From: Adineta vaga
Taxonomy: Eukaryota > Rotifera
Assembly (NCBI GenBank): GCA_021613535.1
Contig: CP075496.1
Coordinates: 2,976,001-3,040,000, forward strand
Direction: 5' to 3'
Length of the DNA: 64,000 bases
Part shown: positions 22,621 to 35,011 of the stretch, in pieces
Layout: every line of letters starts with the position of its first letter
Numbering within the stretch: position 1 is the stretch's first letter
The notes under the pieces: generated by a model
The model's input: the letters and a program-made list of their open reading frames with translations, nothing else
What the model was told of the DNA's origin: nothing
Database searches by the model: none
Program-made: the position numbers and the translations under genes

Positions 22621-23963
22621 CTATAAATGATGCATACTAGTTGATAAATTTCGAACATAATAAGGTCTTGGTGTTAATGTTGGTGTATGTTGTTGTTTTT
22701 GTAGCTGATCTGCATTAGTAGTTAATAATTCTTGTTGTTTAATAATACATCGACATGTACAATCTTTTTCTGGACAATATCGATGTTTCGATTCGGATGA
22801 CGAAAACCATTCATGCATATGAATTAAATGACCACCATGTGCACATATAGCACATAGAAAATGTTGACCAAGTACAGGTTGTAAACAAATTGAACAAATA
22901 ATACTTGTCGTTATTTGATTGATTAATGTTGGTGATTGACAATTATGATCAATTCGTTGTAAGATTTGTGTACGTTTATAGAAATGTTTCCAACGATGTA
23001 ATAGACTTGCATATGAATACAAAATCGAATCATAGTAATGTTCATTTCGATTCGTTTTTTTCATAAATGATGTTTGTAATACAGTTAAAAGAAACATACT
23101 AGCTGATTGTATATCACCATGAGTGCATGAATGTAATATAAGATGTTTGATTAAACCTTGTGCAATTGGTGTTTGAAACCAAGAATGATCATCTGATAAT
23201 GTTGATTGTAAAGATAATAAACCAGCAAGTATACGCCAACAATGAGAAAGTTCATATTTAGCCATTCTTTTAGTTAATTTTTGATTCATTTCACACATAT
23301 CAATAAGATTGATTAAATCTAGTTTATAATCATCAGCTAATTTTTTGCTAATAGGTAATAGAATAGATACATCATAGATTGCTACAGTAGAATTTGTTTG
23401 TGATAAATGTTGATTGAAAGAACGACGTAAAGATGTTGAAACACGTGGATGATCATTGACAAGACTTGAACACAACGATGATCGAACAGGAGCTGAAAAC
23501 ATTGATGTTCGTTGACTTGTTGAAACATGTTGTTGAATTTGTACCGTATTGGTTAATGTTGTTGTGGCTGCTGCTGCTGCTACTGATGATCGATAACTTT
23601 ACATGAATGAAAATAAAATTAGCGAAAGAACGAATGTAAAGATCATCTTACCTTGCAGATTGATCATCTGTACCAGAATTTCCTCGACTTTTTGTTACTG
23701 TTAAACTAATTGATCGTATGTGAAATGGTGACGGTCGTGTAAATAATCCATCATTTAAAGTATTTAGAATCGGTGGTGCTGATGTTGGTATTTGTTGAGA
23801 ATGATTTAATGTTCGTCCAAAACATACTAAATGTGTTCCACCTGAAAATCGAGCACCACATGTACGTGGATTTGAACGTATAGATGAAACACTATATATT
23901 TGATTATCATTCGTACGTATTGGTGATGATGATAGGATATCATATATTCGTTGAGCATTTTTA

Positions 23964-24000
<37 letters not shown>

Positions 24001-26178
24001 GAGTGAGATTATTTAGAGAATCTTGATCTAAATGATCATTTAATTGTTCACATTGATTTTTTTTCGTTTTTTTTCTTAATAGATTTGAAGTATGTTTTTC
24101 TTGTTTATTAATGGAAGAAAATAGATGTTGTAATTTTAATGAACATGTATGTAAACATAATTGTCCATAATAAAAACATTGACATGATGTTTCATCTAAA
24201 AGTGTTTGAATACGAGTTTGAAAACTTTTCCATCGTTCATCATTATGAATAACCGATGAAGATTTAAAACGTACAAATAATTGTGATATCACAGGATAAT
24301 GACGTGAAAGAAATAAATAGATATGAAATGATCCGAAATTATTAAATGGATAAATACAACGAAGTATACAAATTCGATGTTCTTCATTTTTTAATTCAAC
24401 GATTATATATGGACCATAAATATCTTGTAATGTATTAAATTCATTTAAAATCGATACTTCTTTATTTAAATAATCAGAACTAAAAGAAAATAATCAAATA
24501 GAATATATAGTAGATATATGAATAGATTCTTACTTGATTGATAGATCATTTTCATCACCAGTTTCTGATGATTCATCTCCGTTCATATATGAAGATGATA
24601 TTTCCGAACAGTTTATTTCATCTTGATCAAATTCACATGAATCAGTAATTTCATCTTCAATTGAATCCATTATTATTTTTGTTGAATTATTTCGATGATA
24701 TTGTTGACGTAAGGAATGTTTTGATGTTGGTGTTATTGTTGAATCGGAAAGTTTTTTTTTATTAGTTCGTGTATAACTTTGCCAGGTTTGTCGAAAAGTT
24801 GAATCCATATCAATTAAACGTAATTGATCATCTCGACACCAAGTTAGTATGGGAAAATGATTTGTTAGATCATCATTTGAACGAGATGAAAATGATAAAT
24901 TAAATAAATCGAAAAATTTTGAATGTGTTACTAAACGAAAATCATTTATATTGGATGGACATGTTGTTGATATCTGATCGGTTAATGGTCTTATATAATG
25001 ATCTTCATCCCACAACCAACTTGTCAAACCATACGTTTCAGAGATCGAATCTTTTGATGAACATATAAATAAATTATCATATGTTGTTGTTTGAATCTAA
25101 AGTATTTCATGATTAAAACCAGAATATTTTCTTTGTAGGAAAATATTACTTTGTTTAATGTAAATGGTAATTGTTCATTGGGTATTGATTCCGCTAATAA
25201 TTGTCCATTTGTTGAAAATATTCTTAACGAATTATCTGTAGAAAGTGTTACTATTGAATGATTTTGTCTTGTCCAATCCATACTAATAATACGTTGAGAA
25301 TGTTCAAATGAACTTAAATATGTATCTGTTCGACGCATGTCATAAATTCGTACACAACGATCACATTGAATAGCTAACTGATTTGAACTTGTTGAGTTAC
25401 TTGGTGACCATTGTATCTGACGAATACTAAATGGTGTTGTTAATGCTGATTTGAAATTTGCTGGTGCTTTCCAAGAACAATGTCGAATATCCCATATTTG
25501 TACTTGACCATCTAAGGCACCTGTTAAGAAACAGTGAGGATCATTTGGCCAATATGATATAGTTGAAATTGGACGCTAAACGAGACAAAAAAAAACAAAC
25601 AAAATAACCATCCGTTGAGATTTGTTATTATGTTCTGTCGAATGTAGGATAGAACAGGAAAGATATAGCTTATTCTCTTGTAGCGTTGGTGGTGTAACGG
25701 TTAGCATGGTTGCCTTCCAAGCAGCCGACCCGGGTTCGACTCCCGGCCAACGCACTTTATATTTTTTTTTGTCTACCTGATGCTGAGTATCCACAATTGA
25801 ATTTGTTTCTTCTATACGTCCATGATCAACATCATAGAAACGAACAAGACGATCGATTGCTAATGCATATTGTCGTGAATTTTGAGGATTCCATCGAACA
25901 ATTGGTCGATAAACATTATGATAGTCAAATAATGGTACCAATGTTATTTCTGATGAACATGGTATTGGAATGGAATTTTCATCTGTTATTGCATTCTCAA
26001 TCGATGTAAGCGATAATTCAAAATTAATAAATTGAAGTTCATGATTACCAACAAATAGAAGATAATCTTCAGTATCATTTAATTCAATTGTATGACATTC
26101 AGAAATTGGAAGAGAATCACCGAAATCGAATGTAAATGAAAGATTTGATGAAAGACCAGTATTGCGTTCGTATAACAT
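22621..26178 (-). CDS. WDR59: WDR59, GATOR2 complex subunit
   Basis: GATOR2 relays amino-acid sufficiency to mTORC1 at the lysosome. Six exons (minus): 25777-26178, 25150-25575, 24534-25096, 23652-24479, 22621-23596 joined in phase (five blocks), 1064 residues (human 974). The N-terminal ~280 residues are WD repeats (IVRWNPQNSRQYALA, VQIWDIRHCSWK, CVRIYDMRRTD, DNSLRIFSTNG). An RWD domain begins near residue 464 (LNKEVSILNEFNTLQDIYGP). CGARFSGGTHLVCFGR follows, a stretch typical of WDR59. The C-terminus holds a Cys/His zinc ribbon (CSICLQPVLGQHFLCAICAH, then GGHLIHMHEW and CPEKDCTCRC), as in Sea3/WDR59. Low-complexity Asn and Ala/Thr runs lie between domains. The ATG is two bases behind TTTACAG, 120 bases after the CLPB stop. 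Intron 1 contains a tRNA on the opposite strand. Confidence 0.93.
23967..24000. repeat. (ATT)n trinucleotide repeat in coding sequence
   Basis: Eleven ATT units, read on the minus strand as AAT, encode a poly-Asn run in the disordered linker of WDR59. Likely length-variable. Confidence 0.85.
25683..25754 (+). tRNA. trnG-UCC: tRNA-Gly (anticodon TCC)
   Basis: A 72-base cloverleaf: acceptor stem GCGTTGG pairs with CCAACGC, discriminator A at 25754, anticodon stem GTTGC/GCAGC around loop CTTCCAA with anticodon TCC at 25716-25718, T-arm CCGGG TTCGACT CCCGG. No intron. Internal box A and box B promoters are intact, and a T-run starts at 25762 as the pol III terminator. It decodes GGA. It lies within intron 1 of WDR59 (25576-25776), on the opposite strand, and has an identical copy at 55387-55458 (-). 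Confidence 0.97.
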
Positions 26179-26190
26179 TATCTGTAAACA
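26179..26190 (-). promoter_or_regulatory. Probable trans-splice acceptor before WDR59
   Basis: CTGTTTACAG on the minus strand ends at 26182, with a three-base leader ATA before the ATG. Only 120 bases separate it from the CLPB stop, so a separate promoter is unlikely. Confidence 0.5.
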
Positions 26191-26301
26191 GGATATTTTA
26201 TTTGAAAAACAAAACCAAAAACAAAACACAAATATCGAAGTAATGAATCGTTTAGATATTTTGATTTTTATTGAAAAGAATATAAAAGCTTTTGTTATTT
26301 T

Positions 26302-28887
26302 TTAAAATTGATATGTTTTTAGATGATCTTCAGGTTTTATGTCGGTATAAGTTACGTTACTTCCTTGATTATTTGCACTAGTTCCCGAATGAAAAAGACC
26401 ACCAATTAAGCTTCGTCCACCTGTTGTTTCGACTTTTTGTAATTTAACGGATCGACTGATTGATTCAGTTTTTGAACCATTAGAAAATGGAGTATAAAAT
26501 AGATTCTCTTGAGCAGTTAGTAAAACTTGATTACCACTTTCAATTAAACCTTGTTCATGAGCAGCAGCTAATTGATTTACAACCGAACGTTCAATCTAGA
26601 CAAAACAGGAATGACAATTTTCTTCTTTAGTTCTTATTTAGTATTACTTCATGTTTAAGCGATCGAGCTCCATAATTTATATCATAACCATCTGCTAAAC
26701 AATCCAGAGCTTTTCGATCCCAAATGATATCGATATTATGTTGGTCTTTGGCCTGAAAAACGGAGTAAAGATTTTTCTTGGATCTATGACGCGAATAATT
26801 TTTACTCGTTTTTTCCAAAATTCTAATTCTTTGAGAAGTAATTTATTAATTTCACTTTTGGAAAATGGTAGAAAATAAACCATTTCATTAATTCGTCCAA
26901 GAAATTCATCCCGACGAAAATGTTTCTAGAAAAGAAACTTTATAAGAAATAAAAAAATTCACTTTCTTATATTTACTTTTAATATTGGTTTAACCACTTT
27001 ATCTTTGAATTGTTTCGATACTGTTATACGATTTTTTCCATCATCTTCTTGGTGCTGTTGATCATTAAAATCTGCAATAAATAAGAGTGAATTTTTGAAA
27101 AAATGAGGCTGAGTGTCATTTATTACAGAAGACTTTTTCATATAGGAAATCATTCTGTACTTCGTTTTATTTACCTGTTGATATAGTTGAATTAAGTAAT
27201 GGTGGTTTCTTTTCTTCTTCTCTTCTTAAATCTTGTGCATAATTAGCAATTTCTTCACTCGCCAAATTCGATGTCATTACAAATATTGCTTGCTTTCCAT
27301 CAATTGTTTTTCCTTTTCCATCAGTTAAACGTCCCTATATCGAAAGAGAATTTCTCATTAATTCCGACTATTCTGTAACGATTGTTTTACTTCATCGAAT
27401 AATTGCAGCATGACCGTTAAAACATCGGGATGTGCTTTATCCACTTCATCGAATAAGACAACAGCTGTTGGACATTTTTGTAATGCATCTGTTAATTGTC
27501 CACCTTCTTGATAACCAATCTAAAAAAATTTTAAAAATCTTCAATAAAATTATTATTTATTCATTTAAGCAAACTTTCATATCCAGGTGGTGCGCCAATT
27601 AATTTCGATACTTCATGTTTTTCTTGATATTCACTCATATCGATACGAATAAAGCAACGATTTTGATTTTTCTCTCCATTTAAATATCTGGCGATTTGTT
27701 TAGCTAACTCAGTTTTTCCCACACCAGATGAACCAAGAAAAAGAAAGACTAACGGAGATTCATCGCTTGTCCATCCAGATTCTTTTCGTCGAATAGCTGA
27801 ACAAGAAATAGAATATATTGATTTATCTTTAGAAGAAAACAAAAGAAAGAAAAAACTGACCAGCACCAACAGTTGAAATAGCATAATTTTGTCCGACAAT
27901 ATATTCTTTTATTCGAATTTCAAGTGGTCGTCGTCGTCTTTCAGTTTTAAGTCTTTCTTCATGTAATTTTTTTGCCTAGACAACAAAACAAAAATCAACT
28001 ATTTAAGATAACATGATATGTCAAACAAACATTTTTTTCAAATTGAGTTAATAGTTCTTTTCGTTGTTGAAGGGCATAAGCTGATGGTAAATGTCCTTGT
28101 TCATTTTCAATTAAAGGATCAGCACCATGATCAATTAATAGATTAACCAATGGTAAATTATCATTTAATACAGCATAATGTAGTGCTGTAAAACCATTGA
28201 ATGTTGCTCGTGCAGAAAGGCGATCACAAAATTCTTCTTCACGTTTTGTATGAACTAAATTTATAGTTGAAATATAAATTTCGAAACAAATTTGAATAAA
28301 AATCATTACCATGAACAGGATGCAAATGTAGCTTTTTTGCCATCAATTGAACGTTAGAAAATTCATCAGATTGATTGGGATCAACACCTTTAGATAGAAG
28401 ATATTTGACACAATCGATTTTATTATTAATTACAGCAACGAGAAGTGGTGTCCAACCAAGTGGATGACGAAGATTAACATCGAGTTTTTCTTCTTCAACT
28501 AATCTATTCAAATGAAATTTCATTGTAATGAAAATTGCATTGTTTTACTGACGTACCGTTGAAGAATTTCTAATTGACCATCATGAACAGCTTGAAAGAG
28601 TTGTTTTTCTATGAATATTAATAACTGTACAAAAAAAAGGATTCGAGAAAAGAGCGATTAGATTTTATACCTGTTGGAGAAAGATCTTTTTCAAAAGTTT
28701 TGGCATGAACAAGAAGTGAATTAGTAAATTGTCTGAATGGTGATATAGGAGAAATAGTTGTACTAAGCACAGTTGCTGTACCCAACGAAGTCCAAAGAAG
28801 AGGATGTTTTCGAAATGAAAATGAGATATTAGAAGTAGAAAGTAGAAACAAACGGCGAAAACTATGAAAGAAATATCTGGAAGCCAT
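26302..28887 (-). CDS. CLPB: CLPB (SKD3) mitochondrial ankyrin/AAA+ disaggregase
   Basis: ATP-driven protein disaggregase of the mitochondrial intermembrane space. Twelve exons (minus): 28671-28887, 28557-28608, 28310-28503, 28031-28254, 27861-27975, 27579-27796, 27391-27519, 27175-27334, 26977-27071, 26806-26925, 26648-26752, 26302-26595; 640 residues (human 707). A basic, Ser-rich targeting region covers about 1-60, ankyrin repeats about 75-225 ([40 protein letters not shown]). The AAA+ module has Walker A GSSGVGKT (~289-296), Walker B VVLFDEVD (~360-366), sensor 1 FVMTSN, an Arg-finger region EFLGRINEM and sensor 2 GARSLKHE. Intron 6 (27520-27578) starts GAAAGT instead of GT, exactly where PPGY joins [10 protein letters not shown] (see findings). 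The ATG directly follows CTTTCAG. Confidence 0.93.
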
Positions 28888-30274
28888 CTGAAAGGATAAC
28901 TATAAATCAATAGTCAAGATATGGATCTAGTTTCATAATCATCAAATCACAGTACAGTACAATACAGACTTTATATGTAGAAGTCAATGAATAGGATCTA
29001 AGAACGAAACAAAACATTTTCTCATAGAGGTCGCTCTCAAGCAATTTAATAGAGTAAAATCCATCACAAACTTCAGTATCGATCTCACAGTTTATATATA
29101 TAAACGATTTATCGTCATAACTATATTACTCAATTGCTAATGACATTCGTTATACTTTTTTTACGAATAAAACCACAGTTATTACTACTTGTAAATCTAA
29201 GTATTCGTGTAATTTCATGGAAAAAACATTCCTGATCGAACGATTTTTACTTTTCTTCTAGTATCTCCCGCATAAATTATCGGAAAATTCCCAAATTTCT
29301 CACTTAGAAATTTATCAGTAAAATCATATGATGGTCGAGTACTTAAATATCGATCTAGAACTATACACAACGATTTTTGACTGTCATGATCAGATTGTTC
29401 TTTTATAAAGGTATATATGCACGATAGAATTTAGAAGAAAAGACCATTTTATATTCATGAGAGTTTTACGATGCTTTGAAACAATTATTTTGGTTTTTTT
29501 TCAGTTTCAAATAAATAAACAAAAGTATCAATCAGTAAAGTAATTAATTGATGTAGTTTGAGTAAACCTTTGCTTGTTAATTCGAATTTATCTTATATGC
29601 TCAACATATTTGTATGAAAGTTGTTGCTTAGTGCTACTCGTATTTGAGAAATTAATTGAATTGCTCGATCGATGAAGAACTTCTCAAAAAACAGTGTAAT
29701 TGAATCTTGCTGTTGTTTTCTCGTCACCAAGTGGTTATTGAATTGATTAAATAAGATTAAATATCCTCTTCGATTGTTCGTGATATTTTTTGAGCTTATG
29801 TAAATGAAAAATCGAGCAGATCAATGACACTCTCATAGCTGAAAATTACATATTTAAATGTCAAAAATTAGAATTCGTACTCTTCCCTTCTTTTCTTTCT
29901 ACAAATCATCAGCAAAAGAGTTTGTACAAATAGACGAAAAATACAAAATGAAAAAAATGCTAACGATAGTCAAGTATCGACATGAGAAGACATAGAAAAG
30001 GTATTCTGTTTCTGAGCTTGTGTTTTAAGAGAATTTAAAAAAATAGAAAAAGAGAAATATATATTTGTGTATGTATGTGTGTCTATGCATCAAGTTGTTA
30101 GGAGGAGGAGAAATATGTCATTCATTCATTCACCACTCAACCGCCATCATCAATAACGATGACGACTCAGTTTTCTCTTTTCTTCTCTTTTTTCAGAGAC
30201 AAAAAAAATTGAAAAAGAAAAGAAACGTTTTGTTCACATAACGTCGTTTGAAATAGAAATTAACTATTAAGAAA
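28888..30274. other. Divergent intergenic region
   Basis: About 1.4 kb between CLPB (-) and the SPATA1-like gene (+), presumably with the promoters of both. AT-rich; a T/C-rich stretch and a GT-rich patch near 30060-30090. No frame supported. Confidence 0.45.
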
Positions 30275-33200
30275 ATGCTTCAATTACGTGGAGAAAATGA
30301 ACAGTTTAGTTCATTACCAAGTCTTCGTGCAATTGATCATCCACGTCTTAGTATTATTACAACTGATCGGCCAGATTCATCACAAGTATTATTCATCGAT
30401 AGTTTTTGTTTTCTTTCCTTAAAAAAAAGACATTTGTTCATAGATTGTCGATTTACATGTCTATGTTGTTCCGAAAAATGTCTGGAAAGATAGACAACGT
30501 TTAGCTCAAAATGAGGCCATGGATGACGCTATATCAGCTGGTTTTGTTCGGTAACAATAAAACTTCCAAGACTTTTCTTTCTAGTCAATAAAAAAAATAT
30601 TTTTAGTGTCTCTCCCAATATGACTATTCGTGAGTTACGTAAATCAATTGAAAATTCATGTGGAAAAGAAAGTTATTTTCCACGTGATTTCATTTATCTT
30701 CGATCTGTTGGAAGGTGCATGACAAAAGTTAAAGCTAAACAAGAAGATGAACTAAGAGTGAAAAATTATCGTCCACCACAGGTTCGAAGAACTTCTTTTC
30801 TTTTTCTCTTGCTTCTTCTATTTGAATTCTTGATTGATTATGTTATTTGTTATTTTAGACATTTGCACCTGAGGTAAGAAAATATTTTCTTTCCTTTAAC
30901 TAAAAGAGAAAACTGTTCGTTTAACTTTTCTATTAGATCTATTTACTTGATGGTCGTCAAGAGAATAACACACAAGATCTAAGTAGTTCACCGGTGTCAG
31001 CATCATCACCTTGTGACGTATGTGGCAATCATGATGGTCATCGTGCTGATCATGAGAAACATCGTTCTCGGCAAAAAGAACCACGTTCTGATCCTGATGA
31101 AGATCAATCAGATTATGAACGACGTCGATATCCCTCGAATGATTTTGCACGGTCACCATCCAGACTTACACAAAACTATCAACGAAAGCCTATGCGCGGT
31201 GGAAAACAGCATACGCCATTCACAGCTTCTCATGAAATATTTTCTCATAATTCTCCACCAGAAAGACAAACTCGATCAAAATATAGACCGATTGGTTCAG
31301 GTAAATCATATCGAAGAAATTTATTAATACATCATTCCTATATTTATTTTCATAGATCCTGAAGAATCAGCAGCAATGTAAGTAAACATATTATAGTCGC
31401 TGAGTCCACAATGATAGATTTAATTTCATCAATAAAATTATTGACGATAATATTTCCTCTTCTAGTTTCTCGGATGTCATCAGTACTCCATCGAGGTATA
31501 AGCGTGAGATGCAACAGTTGTTTTTCTTTGTATCAATTAGATAACTAATCGTTGTGATTTGATTTTATTTCAAAAACTTTTATTTGTATTGCATTAAACT
31601 TGTTAACTAAAAGGTGTCTTCTTGTATTCAGTAACTTACCCAAATTAAAAGAAGAACAAGAACGTCTTCGTCGGCGTCAAGCAGAACTAGAACGAATGCG
31701 TCGAGCTGCTGAAGAAAAACGTGCACGATCTCAACGTAGCGAAGGTGATCGTTCACGATCCGACGCCGAAGATGAAAATGATGGGAAAAGAATGCAAAGT
31801 TCATTTCGTGGTTTTAAAGATCGTCAAAATGTATCGGAACAAAGACGAAAGTGAGTTATCAAGTCATTTCCGATTGAAAAACGAAATGAAGAGTAGTATT
31901 TTATTCTACCTAATATCAGTTTTATCATATTTCTTACGCTAATACACTTTCAGGGTTAATCGTATCTTATCTAGCACTAGTACGACAACCGATACGGTAG
32001 GAGATAGAACTAGAGAATTTCTATTCATTTTGTTTTCTCTATTTTCATTGGAAATACGAATAGTGAGTGATGAATTTATCAAACATTGTTTTTCATTAAA
32101 AAAACAAACGATGTCAAGTAAAAAAATGCGTGACTAGAAGAACAATCTTTTTTATGCATGATTCTTAAAATCTGTGTGTACGCGTGTATTAGATTGACAT
32201 TGTTTTAGTTTATGATGATCAAAATCCGATCCGACAATAAATTTAAAAGTATAGAAGATACTTGAAATAAGCTCGTAGTATTGTCTATTTCGTTTTGTGT
32301 GTATATCTATTTGTTTGATTGCACGACTGCATTGCATGATATTTCTATGTACACAACATTCTTATCTTTTCACCGATAACCTAGTACGTACAGATTTGAT
32401 CGTGCGAACAAAGATGAAGAAGAAAACAAGGAAGAGAGAAAGACCGCAATGAAAAAACAGCCAACATATCAAAATTCCCGTCGACAAACATTTCCGATGC
32501 CACAATCTATACTAATTAAACAGTAAGACGATTGCACTGGTTGTTCATTCACTCTGTTTTATTCAAACACAATATTTACATAAATATCATTCACATTTAT
32601 TCATTTTAATACATTGTATTTCAGTGATAATTCCAAACCACTTAATACCAAACGATCAAAACCAACTGACAACGGTCATGATTATGAAAATACGCGAAAT
32701 GAAATGTAGGTTTTCTTTTTTTTGAAATGTGCGTTGTTTCAAATATCTAATAGTGATGTATTTTTATGAACGGATTTTAACCATCGTAGTTCAGTGGATT
32801 GAATATTGTGATGAATTAACAAAGCGATCCATTGGAGTTGAGTTTCAATCACTCTAATATTTACGTGTTTTGCTGAGATGTTATTCTAAACAAATTAGTT
32901 AACTAGCAATAGTTTATAAATCGACTGAAAATAGGAACTATCGTAGTCTTTTTTTGGTTCGACTTATGAAACGAGATTAAATCAATAGTTTACTTATCAA
33001 ATAAGTTTGTCTCATTATTATGCACATGTAAATATGTAACATTTATCACTGCTGAAGACGTGTTCATAACGATTTCTAATAAGGATACACATAGATATTC
33101 TAGATACTTGCGTCGAATTATTGATGTTTCCCTTCATAATGATGATATTTATTGTGGTCTGTAAAGACTCCGAATACGCATCTAGAGTTCATTTCGATAT

Positions 33201-34871
33201 ATTTCAACTCTCCCTTCATTTAGCTCACCAATAACGAAAAAAAATAGAGAGAATATTGATTTAAAAATATCACCGATACCATCATCAGATAAATCCGAAT
33301 CAGACCAACAAACAAATCTACAGATTTCATTCAATATCAATGAATTCATTGAGCCAATCTTGCTCACACCTGAACCTCCTGTACAACGAACAATAAACAA
33401 TAGAACACATCATAACAATGTGCAAGAGATTCCAAATGAATCGATCACAAAATCTTCATCTAAACCAACATCTGGAACCAGTGCTGATGAGAAAAAACGT
33501 CACGAAGAGTGAGTAGTTGATGTTCTCTCTCTCTCTCTCTCTGAAACATCAGTGTATATATCGAATTCAACAAGTATATATTGCAAATTCTTTCTCTATG
33601 TATTTTAATCGGTCACGTGTAATTTAACGTCTTAGTGTGTTTATGTTCTCTTTTGCACTTTGAATTTTATGATCACTACTAAATACTATTAAATGAATTA
33701 GGAAACTTTTCATAGAAAACTATGATCTTGTTATTTAATTAAAAGGATTGATACAGAACGACGTAATGCTGAAATGAAACGTCGTCGACAAATAGAAGAA
33801 GACGAAGAAAAGAAAAAAGAAAAACAATTAGCTGATCAACGACGCAAAGATTTATTTAAGGGAACAAATGATGATCGTAAGTACATTTTAAATTCACTTA
33901 TAATTCTTTGTCTTCAGTGATATTGTAATGAAAACCAATTTCGCACCAAACGTCCGTTTTTGGTACATCCATCAATTAAATTACGTTATTTTTCTCTTTA
34001 TTGCTTCATTTCTTGAACAAATATTCTTCGTTTCTTTCTATGGCTTCTATTTGACTACACAGAAATGGAAAAAGAGCACGTGATTTTGTGAATGATTAGA
34101 AATGTTTGTAGAGTATTTTCACGGTAAAACAGACCCTCGATAATCATCTTTATTTTCGCCCAACTGTAAAAATAGAGTTATTCATGATCAAATTTTCTTT
34201 TTATTTAGCTCAAGCCCTTCGTGCTCGTCATGAAGAAATTCATACGCGTCGTCTTGACTTAGAGAAAGTTCGTGAAGAAGTTATTAAACATTTGAAAAAC
34301 GTTCATAATCGAATAACATTACGACGTAAAGAAGGTAAGTCAAATTATTAAGTATAACTAAAAGAATTTCACATGAAAATCGTTTTAGCACGTGATTTAT
34401 GGAAGAAAAAATATTTTAATGAAAAGAAAAAACATCCGCCATTGGACGAACGTATTACTACATTAAGAAATGAATTAGATCAAATGCATAAAAAAACGGT
34501 TCAAACAATGGAAGCCGAAGCAAAATATGCAGCACAAATGGGTTATACAAAAGAGGCTACAGCTGGCGTAAACTAAAAGACATTTTTTTTGTTCAATATC
34601 TATTTATTTCAATTTTTGTAGAATTCTATTGCACAAATAACACGTATTAATTATGAAATTCAAGATATTCGTCATCAAGTTGAACAAGCCAAACTACGAT
34701 TAACAACAGATGTTAAAGTAAAATTCCAAATCAATTTTAATTATGTTTAAATTTTCTTTTATTATCTTTTAGTTACGAAATCAAGCAGAAAATGAATGTC
34801 GAACATTAAAACACGAATTGAATCAAGCAAAAATGAACTTAAATGATATTAAATCTCGTGCTGGACCTTGA
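30275..34871 (+). CDS. SPATA1: SPATA1-like coiled-coil protein
   Basis: SPATA1 is a sperm/ciliary protein linked to intraflagellar-transport factors. Exons that join in phase: 30275-30385, 30444-30550, 30607-30781, 30859-30873, 30937-31300, 31356-31377, 31466-31495, 31632-31850, 31954-31996, then 32385-32522 (5' border uncertain), 32625-32705, 33224-33508, 33746-33876, 34209-34334, 34389-34567, 34622-34717, 34773-34871. The N-terminus VDLHVYVVPKNVWKDRQRL, then GFVRVSPNMTIRELR, matches the conserved N-domain. The C-terminus is a long coiled coil (RRLDLEKVREEVIKHLKNVH, RDLWKKKYFNEKKKHPPLD) typical of the SPATA1 C-terminal family. The middle is disordered, rich in Ser, Arg and Asp. The join 31996 to 32385 breaks the frame by one phase, so one small exon there is missed or a border is wrong. 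Confidence 0.78.
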
Positions 34872-35011
34872 TTTGTCTTTTTTTATTGCAATATACAATG
34901 ATGGGGGTGAAAAGGGGTTGCAAATATACATAATGAATATATAATAACTAAACTAAACACAAACAAACGCAAAAATTTCTAATTTCAGTTCAATTAAATT
35001 CTTCATGATCT

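Noticed and set aside
25576-26229. Minus-strand open frame running from WDR59 exon 1 through the tRNA
   Set aside because: The part after 25777 is intron containing the antisense tRNA; a good donor and in-phase acceptor remove it.
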